Shown here in pieces: positions 26,134 through 35,417 of a stretch of DNA of 64,000 nucleotides. The notes beneath the pieces were generated by a model, which was not told the DNA's origin, searched no databases, and saw only the letters and a list, made by a program, of their open reading frames with translations. This stretch comes from an uncultured Collinsella sp. (GTDB taxonomy: Bacteria > Actinomycetota > Coriobacteriia > Coriobacteriales > Coriobacteriaceae): contig CABUDI010000003.1 of assembly GCA_902490305.1 (NCBI GenBank), forward strand, positions 62,001 through 126,000, in the 5' to 3' direction. Made by a program: the position numbers and the translations under genes. Each line of letters opens with the position of its first letter. Position 1 is the first letter of the stretch.

Positions 26134-27282
26134 GTGTCGGAAAATAGGGATTACTACGAGGTGCTTGGCGTCGACAGGGATGCCGACGCGCGGACGATTA
26201 AGCGTGCGTTTCTAAAGAAGGCCCGTACCGTACATCCGGATGTTTCGGACGACCCCGAGGCCGAGGCCAAGTTCAAGGAGCTCAACGAGGCCTATTCCGT
26301 TCTTTCCGATGAGCAGAAGCGTGCTAACTACGACCGTTACGGCACTGCCGACGGCCCTGGTGGTTCGGGCTACGTCGATATCAACGATATCTTTGGTGGC
26401 ATGGGCATGGACGACTTGTTCTCGTCGTTCTTTGGCGGCGGTGCCGGCGGTGGCGCCCGCAGCCGTCGTGAGCGTCGTCGCGGACGTGATATGGCCATCT
26501 CGCTTTCGGTGACGCTCGAGGAGGCGGCGCTCGGCTGCAAAAAGACGATCAGCTATGACCGCCTTGCTCCTTGCGAGGACTGCAACGGCACCGGTAGGGC
26601 AGAGGGCGCACAGGAAAAGCAGTGCGGCCGCTGCCACGGCACGGGCTATGTCACGACGGTTCAGCGATCGTTTTTGGGCCAGGTTCAGTCCTCTTCGCCT
26701 TGCCCCGACTGCCATGGCGAGGGCACGGTCATCGACCATCCCTGCGAGACCTGCGACGGTCAGGGCCGCACGCCTTCGCATGAAAAGATCGACATCGATA
26801 TTCCTGCCGGCGTTTCGACCGGTCGCCAGCTGCGTGTGAACGGCTTTGGCGAGGCCGGTCTTCGCGGCGAGCCTTCGGGCGACCTGATTGTCAACGTGCG
26901 CGTTGCCGACCATGAGTGCTTTAAGCGCAACGGGGACGACCTGTACCTGGTGAGCGATATCTCGATTGCGCAGGCTGCGCTCGGCTGCGAGATCGAGGTC
27001 GAGGGCATTATGCCCGACGAGGTCGTTAAGGTGACGGTTCCCGCCGGCGCCCAGTACGGCGACACCGTGAGCGTCAATAATTACGGCATGCCGCGCATTG
27101 GCGGTGGCGGTTCGCGTGGCCGCCTGATCGTGCAACTGCGCGTGGTCGTTCCCACCAATCTTTCCAATAAGCAGCGCGAGCTGCTCCGTGCTTTTGCCGA
27201 TGAGATGGGCGATGACGTCGCTTCCGGTAAGAAGTCGGTGACCGACCGTATCAAGAGTGCCCTCGACGATATCCTCGATTAA
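26134..27282 (+). CDS. dnaJ: Chaperone protein DnaJ
   Basis: 382-residue type I J-protein that stimulates DnaK ATPase and delivers clients. J domain with HPD in KKARTVHPDVS, G/F region (GGGAGGGARS), four CxxCxGxG zinc modules (CEDCNGTG, CGRCHGTG, CPDCHGEG, CETCDGQG) and complete beta domains I and II. GTG at 26134 with GGAAGGA upstream. Directly followed by mtaB, 9 bp apart. Confidence 0.95.
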   Translation: MSENRDYYEVLGVDRDADARTIKRAFLKKARTVHPDVSDDPEAEAKFKELNEAYSVLSDEQKRANYDRYGTADGPGGSGYVDINDIFGGMGMDDLFSSFFGGGAGGGARSRRERRRGRDMAISLSVTLEEAALGCKKTISYDRLAPCEDCNGTGRAEGAQEKQCGRCHGTGYVTTVQRSFLGQVQSSSPCPDCHGEGTVIDHPCETCDGQGRTPSHEKIDIDIPAGVSTGRQLRVNGFGEAGLRGEPSGDLIVNVRVADHECFKRNGDDLYLVSDISIAQAALGCEIEVEGIMPDEVVKVTVPAGAQYGDTVSVNNYGMPRIGGGGSRGRLIVQLRVVVPTNLSNKQRELLRAFADEMGDDVASGKKSVTDRIKSALDDILD

Positions 27283-27291
27283 GGAGCCCGC

Positions 27292-28584
27292 GTGCTCGCA
27301 CCCCATATTTCCGTCGTCAACCTCGGCTGCCGTGTCAACCGGGTTGAGTCTGACCGTATCACTGCCGATCTTATGCGCTTGGGCTTTGCTATTGTGGAGC
27401 CCCAGGATGCCGATCTGATCGTCATTAACACTTGTGCCGTTACGGGCGAGGCCGAGGCCAAGACCCGTAAGGCCGTCCGTCATGCGCTGGCCCATCCAAA
27501 CGAGCCCTATGTGGTCGTGACCGGATGCGTGGTCAATTTGCATCCCGAGGAGCTGTCGGAGCTTTCGGATCGCGTGATTGCCGAGCCGTCCAAGATCGAT
27601 GTCGCCGAACGTGTATGCGAGGTGCTGGGTGTTGAGTCCGATAGCGTTCCCGCCTGCAGCGATGGCGAGGTGGTCGATGCGCTCGGTCGCTCTCGCCTGG
27701 GCGTGAAGATTCAGGATGGCTGCAACCATCGCTGCACCTATTGCATTGTGTGGAAGGCGCGCGGCCCCGAGCGCTCCGTGCCCGTCGAGTCCGTGCTCGA
27801 GCAAGTTCGCGAGGCCCAGGAGGCCGGCGTGCCCGAGGTGGTGCTGACCGGTGTGAACCTGGGTGCCTACGATGGCAAGAGCGCGACCGACGAGCACGTC
27901 GAAATCGATGAGCTGCTCGTGGCCATCATGGAGCGCACGTCTATTCCGCATGTGCGCATTTCCTCGGTCGAGCCCATGGATATCTCCGAGCGCCTGCTTA
28001 AGGTTATGGCGCGCTACCCGCAGCGTATCGCCCCGTTTTTGCACCTGCCCGTGCAGTCCGGCTGCACGGCGACCCTGCATCGCATGGGCCGTCCCTATAG
28101 CGCCGAAGCCTTTGAGGACACGGTGCGTATGATTCGCGCCAACTTGCCCCAGGCGTCCCTTTCGTGCGATGTCATCGTCGGTTTTCCTGGTGAGACGGAC
28201 GAGGAGTTCGAGGAGTCGCTGGCGCTGTGCCGCCGTGTGGGTTTCTCGCGTATGCACGTGTTTCGCTACAGCAAGCGTCCCGGTACCCTTGCTGCCGACA
28301 TGCCCGACCAGGTGCCACCCGAGGTTATGGCCGAGCGCAGCCGCCGTATGCGGGCCGCTGCACAGGAGCTCGCTATTGCCGACGCTCGTCGTCGCGTGGG
28401 CACGGTCGAGCGTGCCGTGCTCGAGTATGGTGACAACCTGACGCTCGGCTCGTTCCATCATGCCCGTCTTGACGATACCTGTGGACTTACAGCCCCGTGC
28501 CTGCTCGATGTTGCTATCATCGGAGTCGATGATTCCGGCTTGGTCCATGCACGCAGGGAGGTTCATGGAAGCCTCGAAGATTAG
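27292..28584 (+). CDS. mtaB: tRNA t6A37 methylthiotransferase
   Basis: 430-residue radical SAM methylthiotransferase that makes ms2t6A37 in tRNA. UPF0004 Cys residues are in NLGCRVN, NTCAVTGEAEAK and VTGCVVN; the radical SAM motif is CNHRCTYC. The sequence fits the MtaB branch rather than MiaB or RimO, both of which are present elsewhere in the window. GTG start with AAGGAG upstream. Its end overlaps phoH by 20 bp. Confidence 0.9.
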   Translation: MLAPHISVVNLGCRVNRVESDRITADLMRLGFAIVEPQDADLIVINTCAVTGEAEAKTRKAVRHALAHPNEPYVVVTGCVVNLHPEELSELSDRVIAEPSKIDVAERVCEVLGVESDSVPACSDGEVVDALGRSRLGVKIQDGCNHRCTYCIVWKARGPERSVPVESVLEQVREAQEAGVPEVVLTGVNLGAYDGKSATDEHVEIDELLVAIMERTSIPHVRISSVEPMDISERLLKVMARYPQRIAPFLHLPVQSGCTATLHRMGRPYSAEAFEDTVRMIRANLPQASLSCDVIVGFPGETDEEFEESLALCRRVGFSRMHVFRYSKRPGTLAADMPDQVPPEVMAERSRRMRAAAQELAIADARRRVGTVERAVLEYGDNLTLGSFHHARLDDTCGLTAPCLLDVAIIGVDDSGLVHARREVHGSLED

Positions 28585-29551
28585 ACTTACCGTTCCCGAG
28601 GGAATTGATCCCTCGTGCGTTTTGGGCGCCGGCGACGGCGTCCTTCGCGTGCTCGAGAGCTTGGTTCGCGCTCACGTGGTCGCCCGTGGCGATAGCATCG
28701 CCGTGAGCGGCGACCCGGACGAGGTCGAACTCGTGGCGCGCTTTTTCGAGCACGCTTTTCGCGAGGCGGCCGCCGGGCGCACGCTGTCTGCCGACGATGT
28801 CTCTCGCTGCCTGGCCGTCCTGCGCGACGGTGAGCACGAGGCTACGTCGCTTCGCGATGACGTGCTGCTTTCGTATCGCGGCCGCGTCATTCGTCCCAAG
28901 ACGCTCGGGCAAAAGCGCTACGTGGATGCCATTCGCTCGCATACCATCACCTTTGGCTTGGGTCCTGCCGGTACCGGTAAGACCTATCTGGCCATGGCGC
29001 TCGCCGTTGCCGCGCTCAAGCGTCACGAGGTGGGCCGTTTGATCTTGACGCGTCCGGTTGTCGAGGCGGGGGAGAATCTGGGCTTTTTGCCCGGTACCCT
29101 TGAGGAAAAGATCGACCCCTACATGCGTCCGCTCTACGACGCCCTTTTTGACATGATGGATCGCGAGCGCACCAATGAGCTTATGGAGCGTGGCGTGATC
29201 GAGATCGCCCCGCTTGCCTATATGCGCGGCCGCACGCTGAGCGATGCCTTCGTGGTGCTCGACGAGGCGCAAAATACCACGCCTGAGCAGATGAAGATGT
29301 TTCTGACGCGCTTGGGTTTTAACTCCAAGTTCGTGATTACCGGCGACCTGAGCCAGCGCGACCTGGTGGGTCGTCGTGGCGGTCTTGCTGACGTTGAGCA
29401 GATTTTGGGCCGTGTCGACGATGTCGCATTTTCTCACCTCGAGCGTGCCGACGTGGTGCGCCATGCCCTGGTGGGTCGTATCGTCGAGGCATATGAAGCT
29501 TATGATGACGTGCGCGAGCAGCGCCCGCGCGACCGAAAGGAGTCCCGTTGA
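28565..29551 (+). CDS. phoH: PhoH-like ATPase
   Basis: 328 residues. N-terminal KH-like region, then a Walker A GPAGTGKTYLAMA and Walker B-like VVLDEAQNTT, ending with the GDLSQRDL motif of the PhoH/SF1-type ATPase. Role uncertain; linked to RNA metabolism and ribosome maturation with YbeY and Era. The ATG at 28565 follows CAGGGAGGTTC. Coupled to ybeY through a TTGA overlap. Confidence 0.93.
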   Translation: MEASKIRLTVPEGIDPSCVLGAGDGVLRVLESLVRAHVVARGDSIAVSGDPDEVELVARFFEHAFREAAAGRTLSADDVSRCLAVLRDGEHEATSLRDDVLLSYRGRVIRPKTLGQKRYVDAIRSHTITFGLGPAGTGKTYLAMALAVAALKRHEVGRLILTRPVVEAGENLGFLPGTLEEKIDPYMRPLYDALFDMMDRERTNELMERGVIEIAPLAYMRGRTLSDAFVVLDEAQNTTPEQMKMFLTRLGFNSKFVITGDLSQRDLVGRRGGLADVEQILGRVDDVAFSHLERADVVRHALVGRIVEAYEAYDDVREQRPRDRKESR

Positions 29552-30057
29552 GTGTATTGATCAGCAACGATGCCGAGCTCGATACGCTGCTCGACGCGCA
29601 GGAGGTGGAGCACATCTGCGAGGTTGTGCTTGCCGCCGAGGGCGTTGAACGTGGAGTCGAGATTTCCCTTTCGTATGTCGACGAGGACGAGATGCACGAG
29701 CTCAACCACGAGTGGCGCGGTATCGACCGCACCACCGATGTGCTTTCGTTTGAGTGCGATTCGGCCTTCGACGATGACATTCCCGCCGATGAGACGCTCG
29801 AGCTCGGCGATATTATCTTGGCCCCGCAGGTTATTGCCCGTCAGGCCCCCGGTTTTGGCAATAGCCCCGCTGACGAGTGCCGTCTGATGCTCGTACACGG
29901 AATGCTGCACCTGCTGGGCTATGACCACATCGAGGACGACGAGGCCGAGGTCATGGAGGCCCGCGAGGACGCCATCCTGCGCGATCTGGCGCTCGAGCGC
30001 GGCGAGGACCCTAAGCTAGTCCACGTCGGCCCCATCACCAACCACGCCCACGACTAG
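29548..30057 (+). CDS. ybeY: Endoribonuclease YbeY
   Basis: 169 residues. Metal-dependent RNase for 16S rRNA 3'-end maturation and ribosome quality control. The metal motif HGMLHLLGYDH (HxxxHxxxxxH) is clear. The TTG start is supported by GAAAGGAG five bases upstream and by the 4-bp overlap with phoH. phoH-ybeY-dgkA-era-recO is a widely conserved order. Confidence 0.95.
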   Translation: MSVLISNDAELDTLLDAQEVEHICEVVLAAEGVERGVEISLSYVDEDEMHELNHEWRGIDRTTDVLSFECDSAFDDDIPADETLELGDIILAPQVIARQAPGFGNSPADECRLMLVHGMLHLLGYDHIEDDEAEVMEAREDAILRDLALERGEDPKLVHVGPITNHAHD

Positions 30058-30066
30058 GAGCCGTCT

Positions 30067-30444
30067 ATGATTCCCGGATCGAACAAGGACCATCCGTCCT
30101 TCTTAAAGTCGTTTTCCTACGCCATGGAGGGCTTCGTCACCGCCGTCAAGACCGAGCGCAACATTAAGGTCATGCTCGTAGCGGGCGTGTGCACCGTCAT
30201 TGCCGGCTGCATCGTGGGGCTCGACATTGCCGAGTGGGCCACGATTATCATCTGCTGCGGCCTGGTGATTCACGGCGAGCTGTGCAATACCGCCATGGAG
30301 GCCATTGTCGATCTGGCGACCCAGGAGCTCCATCCGCTGGCAAAACGCGCCAAGGACATCGCCGCCGCCTCTGTATACGTTCTTTCCATCACCGCCGCGA
30401 TTGTGGGCGTACTGGTATTTGCCCACGCGCTCGACTTTATTTAG
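30067..30444 (+). CDS. dgkA: Diacylglycerol / undecaprenol kinase, DgkA family
   Basis: 125-residue integral membrane kinase. Three membrane helices and the active-site segment ELCNTAMEAIVDLA with later KRAKDIAAASV. In Gram-positives these enzymes usually phosphorylate undecaprenol. Its place between ybeY and era is the usual one. Confidence 0.92.
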   Translation: MIPGSNKDHPSFLKSFSYAMEGFVTAVKTERNIKVMLVAGVCTVIAGCIVGLDIAEWATIIICCGLVIHGELCNTAMEAIVDLATQELHPLAKRAKDIAAASVYVLSITAAIVGVLVFAHALDFI

Positions 30445-30456
30445 AAAGGGATTCCC

Positions 30457-31524
30457 ATGTCCGACAATATGCAGCCTACCGATGAGATTTTGGACGACGA
30501 GTCCCTGGACGCGGTGGATACCGAGGAGCTCGAGGATGTCGAGGAGTTCGACCCGTTTGAGGGTATGAGCGACGAGGAACTCGACGCCCTGTGCGACGAG
30601 GACGACAACCTCGCGGGCTTTGGTGACGTGGAGCCCGGTTTCCGCAGCGGCTTTGTGGCCCTGGTCGGTCGTCCCAACGCCGGCAAGTCCACGCTGCTTA
30701 ATGCCTGCTATGGCAAAAAGGTCGCCATCACCTCGCCGGTGGCCCAGACGACCCGCCGCCGCATGCGCGCCGTCGTCAACCGCCCCGGCTACCAGCTGGT
30801 CTTTGTCGATACCCCGGGTATTCATAAGCCCAAGGACGGCTTGGGATCCGAGCTCAACAAGAGCGCGTTGTTCGAGCTGAACGATGTCGATGTTGTCGCG
30901 TTTTTGATTGATGCCACCAAACCGATCGGCAGGGGAGACGCCTGGGTTGCCGAGCGCGTCAGATGCGCTCGTTGCAAGAAGGTCCTGGTGCTCTCCAAGG
31001 CCGATGAGGCCGACCCCACACAGGTCATGGAGCAGCTTAAGGCAGCCCACGAACTCATGGAATATGACGACGAGATCGTGACGTCGTCGGTCAAGAACTT
31101 CAACGTCGATGCATTTATCGAGACCGTTGCGCACTTTTTGCCTGAGGGTCCGCGTTGGTTCCCCGAGGACATGGGTACCGACGCTTCCGACGAGACGCTC
31201 GTTGCCGAGTTTGTGCGCGAGAAGGTCTTGCGCCGCACCCGTGATGAGATCCCGCACTCCGTTGGCGTGATCTGCGATGCGCTCGAGCAGACCAAGAAGG
31301 TGCTTCGCGTGCACGCCACCATTTACGTCGAGCGCGAGGGCCAAAAGGGCATCATCATCGGCAAGGGCGGCGAGATGATCAAGCATATCGGTATCGACGC
31401 CCGTCGCGATCTTGAGCGCATCTTTGGCACGCAGGTCTTTTTGGAGCTGGACGTGAAGGTCAAGGCCGGCTGGCGTGACGACGAGGCCCAGATTCGCCGC
31501 TTTGGCTACAACGCCGAGGACTAA
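30457..31524 (+). CDS. era: GTPase Era with an acidic N-terminal extension
   Basis: 355 residues, about 50 longer than typical Era. Binds 16S rRNA near the 3' end during 30S assembly. Residues 1-62 are highly acidic and likely disordered, then P-loop GRPNAGKST (71-79), VDTPG and a KH domain with GIIIGKGGEMIK. The G4 motif reads SKAD instead of NKxD, which is unusual. Starts after AAAGGGATTCCC. Confidence 0.94.
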   Translation: MSDNMQPTDEILDDESLDAVDTEELEDVEEFDPFEGMSDEELDALCDEDDNLAGFGDVEPGFRSGFVALVGRPNAGKSTLLNACYGKKVAITSPVAQTTRRRMRAVVNRPGYQLVFVDTPGIHKPKDGLGSELNKSALFELNDVDVVAFLIDATKPIGRGDAWVAERVRCARCKKVLVLSKADEADPTQVMEQLKAAHELMEYDDEIVTSSVKNFNVDAFIETVAHFLPEGPRWFPEDMGTDASDETLVAEFVREKVLRRTRDEIPHSVGVICDALEQTKKVLRVHATIYVEREGQKGIIIGKGGEMIKHIGIDARRDLERIFGTQVFLELDVKVKAGWRDDEAQIRRFGYNAED

Positions 31525-31539
31525 GGACGCGCGGCGCGC

Positions 31540-32289
31540 ATGGCAGGCTCCCGGACATATCGCACGAAAGTGCTCGTGCTCGATAAGACTAAGCTCAAAG
31601 AGACCGACCTGATCTTGACGATGCTAGACGAGCGGGGGCGGCAGGTTCGCGCCGTGGCAAAGGGCGCCCGCAAACCCGGCGGACGCCTGGCTGCGCGCTG
31701 CGAGCTGTTCTGTACGGTCGATATGCTGCTCGCACATGGACGGTCACTCGACGTGGTTTCCCAGGCCGAGCTTATGGAGGCGCCGCTCGGCGCTGCGCCC
31801 GATTACGAGACGACCTGCGCCGCAAGCGCGATCGCCGAGGTCGCGCGCGTGTGCTCGTTCGAGGACGCCGAGGACCCGTTTACCTTTGCCATAACGCAGC
31901 GAGCTCTTGCCCTGGTGGGCAGCGGGCTCGACACGGCTCATATGGACCTACTTGTGGCGGCATATGTCTTTAAGCTGCTGTCGCACGTTGGCTATCGACC
32001 CGATTTTTCGGCCTGCGTGCTGTGCGGAGACCCCATGCTGTCGTATTTTTCGCCCCAGGCGGGCGGTCTCATGTGCGGGTCGTGCGCGTCGAGCGTTCCG
32101 GGTGCCGAGCTGGTGTCGACCGGTGAGGTCGCGTGGCTGCGCGCCCTCATGTCGATGACCTTCGATGCGCTTATGGCCGAGAAAATCGACCCGCATACGG
32201 CGGCGTTCTTACTCGGGCTTTCGCATGTGTGGGCGGCGACGCATACCGACCAGCGCCTCCGTGCGATGGAATTCATGTTGGGTCGGTGA
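31540..32289 (+). CDS. recO: DNA repair protein RecO
   Basis: 249 residues. Mediator that loads RecA in the RecFOR pathway. N-terminal OB fold (YRTKVLVLDKTKLKETDLILTM split by the usual loop) and a zinc finger CVLCGD ... CGSC in the helical domain. Follows era by 15 bp, as is common. Confidence 0.93.
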   Translation: MAGSRTYRTKVLVLDKTKLKETDLILTMLDERGRQVRAVAKGARKPGGRLAARCELFCTVDMLLAHGRSLDVVSQAELMEAPLGAAPDYETTCAASAIAEVARVCSFEDAEDPFTFAITQRALALVGSGLDTAHMDLLVAAYVFKLLSHVGYRPDFSACVLCGDPMLSYFSPQAGGLMCGSCASSVPGAELVSTGEVAWLRALMSMTFDALMAEKIDPHTAAFLLGLSHVWAATHTDQRLRAMEFMLGR

Positions 32290-32316
32290 TGATGCGCAGG
32301 CGCGGGCTGCTTGTGG

Positions 32317-32322
32317 TAACAT
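32317..32322 (+). promoter_or_regulatory. Possible -10 of rpsO
   Basis: TGTGGTAACAT, 106 bp before the rpsO start. The remaining leader is GC-rich and could hold S15 autoregulatory structure, but I cannot define one. Confidence 0.35.
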
Positions 32323-32427
32323 ATCGGCCTGTTGGTACCTCGACCTTGGTTGCTCGCTCCACCGGCGGCTTCCCAGTCCGAGGCGAATCGAGTCGCCCGA
32401 TAGCGACGCAAAACGAAAGGTGAAACA

Positions 32428-32706
32428 ATGACTGTTTCCAAAGAGCGCAAGGCTGAGCTGACTGCCCAGTTCGGTAACACTCCGGTCGACACCGGCAACC
32501 CCAAGGTTCAGGTCGCCATCCTGTCCGAGCGCATCAAGGAGCTGACCGAGCACATGAAGTCCCACCAGAAGGACTTCCACACCCGTCGTGGCCTGCTCAT
32601 GCTCGTCGGCCGTCGTCGTCGTCTTCTCTCCTACATCAAGAAGAACGACATCGTCGAGTACCGTGAGCTCATCAAGGCTCTGGGCATCCGCGACAACATC
32701 CAGTAG
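32428..32706 (+). CDS. rpsO: 30S ribosomal protein S15
   Basis: 92 residues. Binds 16S rRNA helix 22. HFKTHQKDFHTRRGLL-type core is seen as KSHQKDFHTRRGLLMLVGRR, followed by YIKKNDIVEYRELIKALGIR. Starts after GAAAGGTGAAACA. Followed by a terminator and then pnp, the classical order. Confidence 0.96.
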   Translation: MTVSKERKAELTAQFGNTPVDTGNPKVQVAILSERIKELTEHMKSHQKDFHTRRGLLMLVGRRRRLLSYIKKNDIVEYRELIKALGIRDNIQ

Positions 32707-32721
32707 GATTTGTACATGCTA

Positions 32722-32752
32722 AGAGCGTCCTGCGCAGCGGGGCGCTCTTTTT
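32722..32752 (+). terminator. Terminator between rpsO and pnp
   Basis: AGAGCGTCC / GGGGCGCTCT stem, 8-nt loop, then TTTTTG. Perhaps partial, as rpsO-pnp read-through is common in other bacteria. Confidence 0.85.
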
Positions 32753-32818
32753 GTGTAAGGGCGCGAACAATCACGCTCTGAAGCGTGGCGGGGCAGGGGG
32801 CCCGCGTCACATGAGAAG

Positions 32819-32841
32819 CCCGCAGGCAAGGGGTCTGCGGG
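32819..32841 (+). promoter_or_regulatory. Hairpin just before the pnp ribosome site
   Basis: CCCGCAG / CTGCGGG with a 9-nt loop ends 4 bases before AAAGGAG. In other species a 5' stem-loop in pnp mRNA is the target of RNase processing and autocontrol; here that is inference. Confidence 0.4.
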
Positions 32842-32854
32842 GTAAAGGAGAACA

Positions 32855-35101
32855 ATGACACTCGTATCCAAGACCTTTGAGCTGTACGGCAAGACCTACA
32901 CCTTTGAGTCGGGCGAGCTTGCCAAGCAGGCCACCGGCGCCTGCCTGGTCAAGCAGGGTGACACCACGATGCTCGACACCGTGGTCGTCTCCAAGGAGCG
33001 TAAGAACTACGACTTCTTCCCGCTGACCGTCGACTTCAACGAGAAGATGTACGCCGCCGGCCGCATCCCGGGTGGCTACCTCAAGCGTGAGGGCCGTCCC
33101 AGCGAGAAGGCCACGCTCACCGCGCGCATGATCGACCGTCCGATTCGCCCGAGCTTCCCGGACGGCTTCCGCAACGAGGTGCACATCGTCGCTACCTCGC
33201 TTGTCGCCGACCAGGTCAATCCCTTCGACGTCATCAACGTCATGGGTGCTTCCCTGGCCATGACGCTCGGCGGCGTGCCCTTCGAGGGCCCGCTTGCCTG
33301 CGTGCGCATCGGCCGCAACGTGGAGACCGGCGAGTTTATCGTCAACCCCACCTACGAGGAGCGCGAGAACTCCGATCTGGACCTGGAGCTGGGCGGCTCT
33401 GCCGACTTCATCTCGATGGTCGAGGCCGGCGCCGAGGAGATCTCCGAGGACGACATGCTCGCCGCCATGAAGTTTGGCCAGGAGGCCCTTGCCGCTTTCT
33501 GCCAGGCTCAGGACGAGTTCGTCGCCGAGTGGGAGCAGGTTAACGGCCCCATCGTCAAGAAGGAGTACCCGCTCGACCAGCCCGTCGAGGAGGTCCAGGA
33601 GCGCATCTTCGCCCACTACGACGAGATGGCAGCCGCCCTTCGTGACGCCGACAAGCTCTCCCGTATCGGCAAGGTCGAGGCTCTGAAGGAGTCCATCCGT
33701 GCCGAGTTTACCGAGCAGGAGCAGGCCGCTTGGGAGCGCGAGATCCCCGTGGCGCTCAAGAAGCTCGAGAAGAAGGCCATGCGCACCATGGTCGTCGAGA
33801 CCGGTGAGCGCGTCGACGGTCGTGCCGCCGATGAGATCCGTCCCATCATGGTGAAGGACAACTACCTGCCGCTCGTTCACGGCTCCGGCCTGTTCCAGCG
33901 CGGCCAGACCCAGGTGCTCTCGGTTCTTTCGCTCGGCATGCTCAACGAGGGCCAGCGCTTGGACACCATCGAGCCCACCGAGGGCAAGCGCTACATGCAC
34001 CACTACAACTTCCCGCCGTTCTGCACCGGCGAGACCGGCCGCATGGGCAGCCCCAAGCGCCGCGAGATCGGTCACGGCAACCTGGCAGAGCGCGCTCTGC
34101 TTCCGGTGCTTCCCGACGAGAACGAGTTCCCCTACGCCATCCGCGTCGTCTCCGAGGTCATGGAGTCCAACGGCTCCTCTTCGATGGCTTCGACCTGCGG
34201 CTCCACGCTCGCCCTTATGGACGGCGGCGTGCCCATTAAGCGCCCGGTCTCCGGTATCGCCATGGGCCTGATCCAGGAGGAGGGCAAGACCGTGGTCCTG
34301 TCCGACATCCAGGGTCTCGAGGACTTCCTGGGCGACATGGACTTTAAGGTCACCGGAACCACCGAGGGCATCACCGCCCTGCAGATGGACAACAAGGCCA
34401 CTGGCCTCACCTTCGACATCCTGGCCCGCGCCCTGCAGCAGGCCAAGGAGGGTCGTGCCTTCATTCTGCAGAAGATGCTCGATGTGATCCCCGAGCCGCG
34501 CCACACCACACGCAGCACAGCTCCGCGTATCGTCTCCATCCAGGTTCCGACCGACAAGATCCGCGACGTCATCGGTTCCGGCGGTAAGGTCATCCGTGGT
34601 ATCCAGGATGAGACCGGCGCTTCGGTCGACATCCAGGAGGACGGCACCGTCTTTGTCGGCGGCACCGGCGAGTCCGTCGATCAGGCTGTCGAGCGCATCA
34701 AGCTCATCATTAAGGTTCCCGAGCCGGGCGAGGAGTACACCGGTCGAGTGGTCTCCATCCAGCCCTTCGGCGCCTTCGTGAACCTGCTGCCCGGTAAGGA
34801 CGGCCTGCTGCACATCTCCCGCGTCGCCAAGGGCCGCGTGGAGAAGGTCGAGGACGTCCTCAACGTGGGCGACGAGGTCAAGGTCGTCGTCATCGAGGTC
34901 GACGATCGCGGCAAGATCTCGCTCGATCGTCTTGATAAGCCCGAGGCCCCGGCTCGTGCCGAGGGTGCCTCCGAGGGCGACGGCGAGCACTTCCAGCGCC
35001 GTGAGCGTCCGCGTCGCGAGCGCTCTGAGCGCAGCGACCGTCCGCGCCGTCCCGGCGACAACGGAGGCCGAAAGCCTCGCCGTCACCACGACGCCGAGTA
35101 A
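32855..35101 (+). CDS. pnp: Polynucleotide phosphorylase
   Basis: 748 residues. Phosphorolytic 3'-5' exoribonuclease. Two RNase PH domains with GRPSEKATLTARMIDRPIRP and the SSMASTCGSTLALMDGG active-site region. A KH domain (PTDKIRDVIGSGGKVIRGI) and an S1 domain (GRVVSIQPFGAFVNLLPG) follow. The C-terminal 50 residues are a charged Arg/Asp/Glu-rich tail that may bind RNA or partners. Starts after AAAGGAGAACA. Confidence 0.97.
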   Translation: MTLVSKTFELYGKTYTFESGELAKQATGACLVKQGDTTMLDTVVVSKERKNYDFFPLTVDFNEKMYAAGRIPGGYLKREGRPSEKATLTARMIDRPIRPSFPDGFRNEVHIVATSLVADQVNPFDVINVMGASLAMTLGGVPFEGPLACVRIGRNVETGEFIVNPTYEERENSDLDLELGGSADFISMVEAGAEEISEDDMLAAMKFGQEALAAFCQAQDEFVAEWEQVNGPIVKKEYPLDQPVEEVQERIFAHYDEMAAALRDADKLSRIGKVEALKESIRAEFTEQEQAAWEREIPVALKKLEKKAMRTMVVETGERVDGRAADEIRPIMVKDNYLPLVHGSGLFQRGQTQVLSVLSLGMLNEGQRLDTIEPTEGKRYMHHYNFPPFCTGETGRMGSPKRREIGHGNLAERALLPVLPDENEFPYAIRVVSEVMESNGSSSMASTCGSTLALMDGGVPIKRPVSGIAMGLIQEEGKTVVLSDIQGLEDFLGDMDFKVTGTTEGITALQMDNKATGLTFDILARALQQAKEGRAFILQKMLDVIPEPRHTTRSTAPRIVSIQVPTDKIRDVIGSGGKVIRGIQDETGASVDIQEDGTVFVGGTGESVDQAVERIKLIIKVPEPGEEYTGRVVSIQPFGAFVNLLPGKDGLLHISRVAKGRVEKVEDVLNVGDEVKVVVIEVDDRGKISLDRLDKPEAPARAEGASEGDGEHFQRRERPRRERSERSDRPRRPGDNGGRKPRRHHDAE

Positions 35102-35124
35102 CAGCCGTACATAAGCAGCTCAAC

Positions 35125-35156
35125 AAGGGCGACTCCTAAGGGGGTCGCCCTTTTGC
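35125..35156 (+). terminator. Terminator after pnp
   Basis: AAGGGCGAC / GTCGCCCTT stem, 10-nt loop, then TTTGC, 23 bp after the pnp stop. Confidence 0.85.
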
Positions 35157-35178
35157 TATTCTCGGCGGGGCCGCAGGT

Positions 35179-35260
35179 AAAGTTTCCTGCTCTACAGTCC
35201 TGCTCGCACGGAGAGCATATTAAGTGCTTTCCTTTGCGTGCGGAACTCGCGATAAACTTC
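35179..35260 (-). repeat. Structured repeat, family 1, degenerate copy
   Basis: 82-bp segment whose reverse complement matches 35443-35525 at most positions. Outer blocks AAGTTTATCGCGAG and GAGCAGGACTGTAGAGCAGG are conserved. The middle hairpin keeps its fold although its bases differ (GGAAAGCA/TGCTCTCC here against GGAGGCCAC/GTGGCCTCC). It lacks the long outer arms of the second copy. Part of the 637-bp gene-free stretch 35102-35738. Confidence 0.7.
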
Positions 35261-35417
35261 ATATGCGTCCCTCCCGGGCGCAAGCAAAAGGGCTGGTTAA
35301 TGCCGCTCGCTATTTAGTTAGACAGTCTATTCAGTAGTCAGATTACAGATCTGTAGATAGCCGCAGCAGCATCTTCCCAGATAAAACCGACCAAAATAAA
35401 CCTGTCTCTATTTGGCA

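Noticed and set aside
26212..28566. A 784-codon antisense frame across dnaJ and mtaB
   Set aside because: Same reason: both sense genes have complete conserved motifs and ribosome sites.
35340..35360. Short palindrome ACAGATCTGT in the pnp-rnj gap
   Set aside because: A 10-bp palindrome is expected by chance in a window of this size and it is not placed at a promoter.
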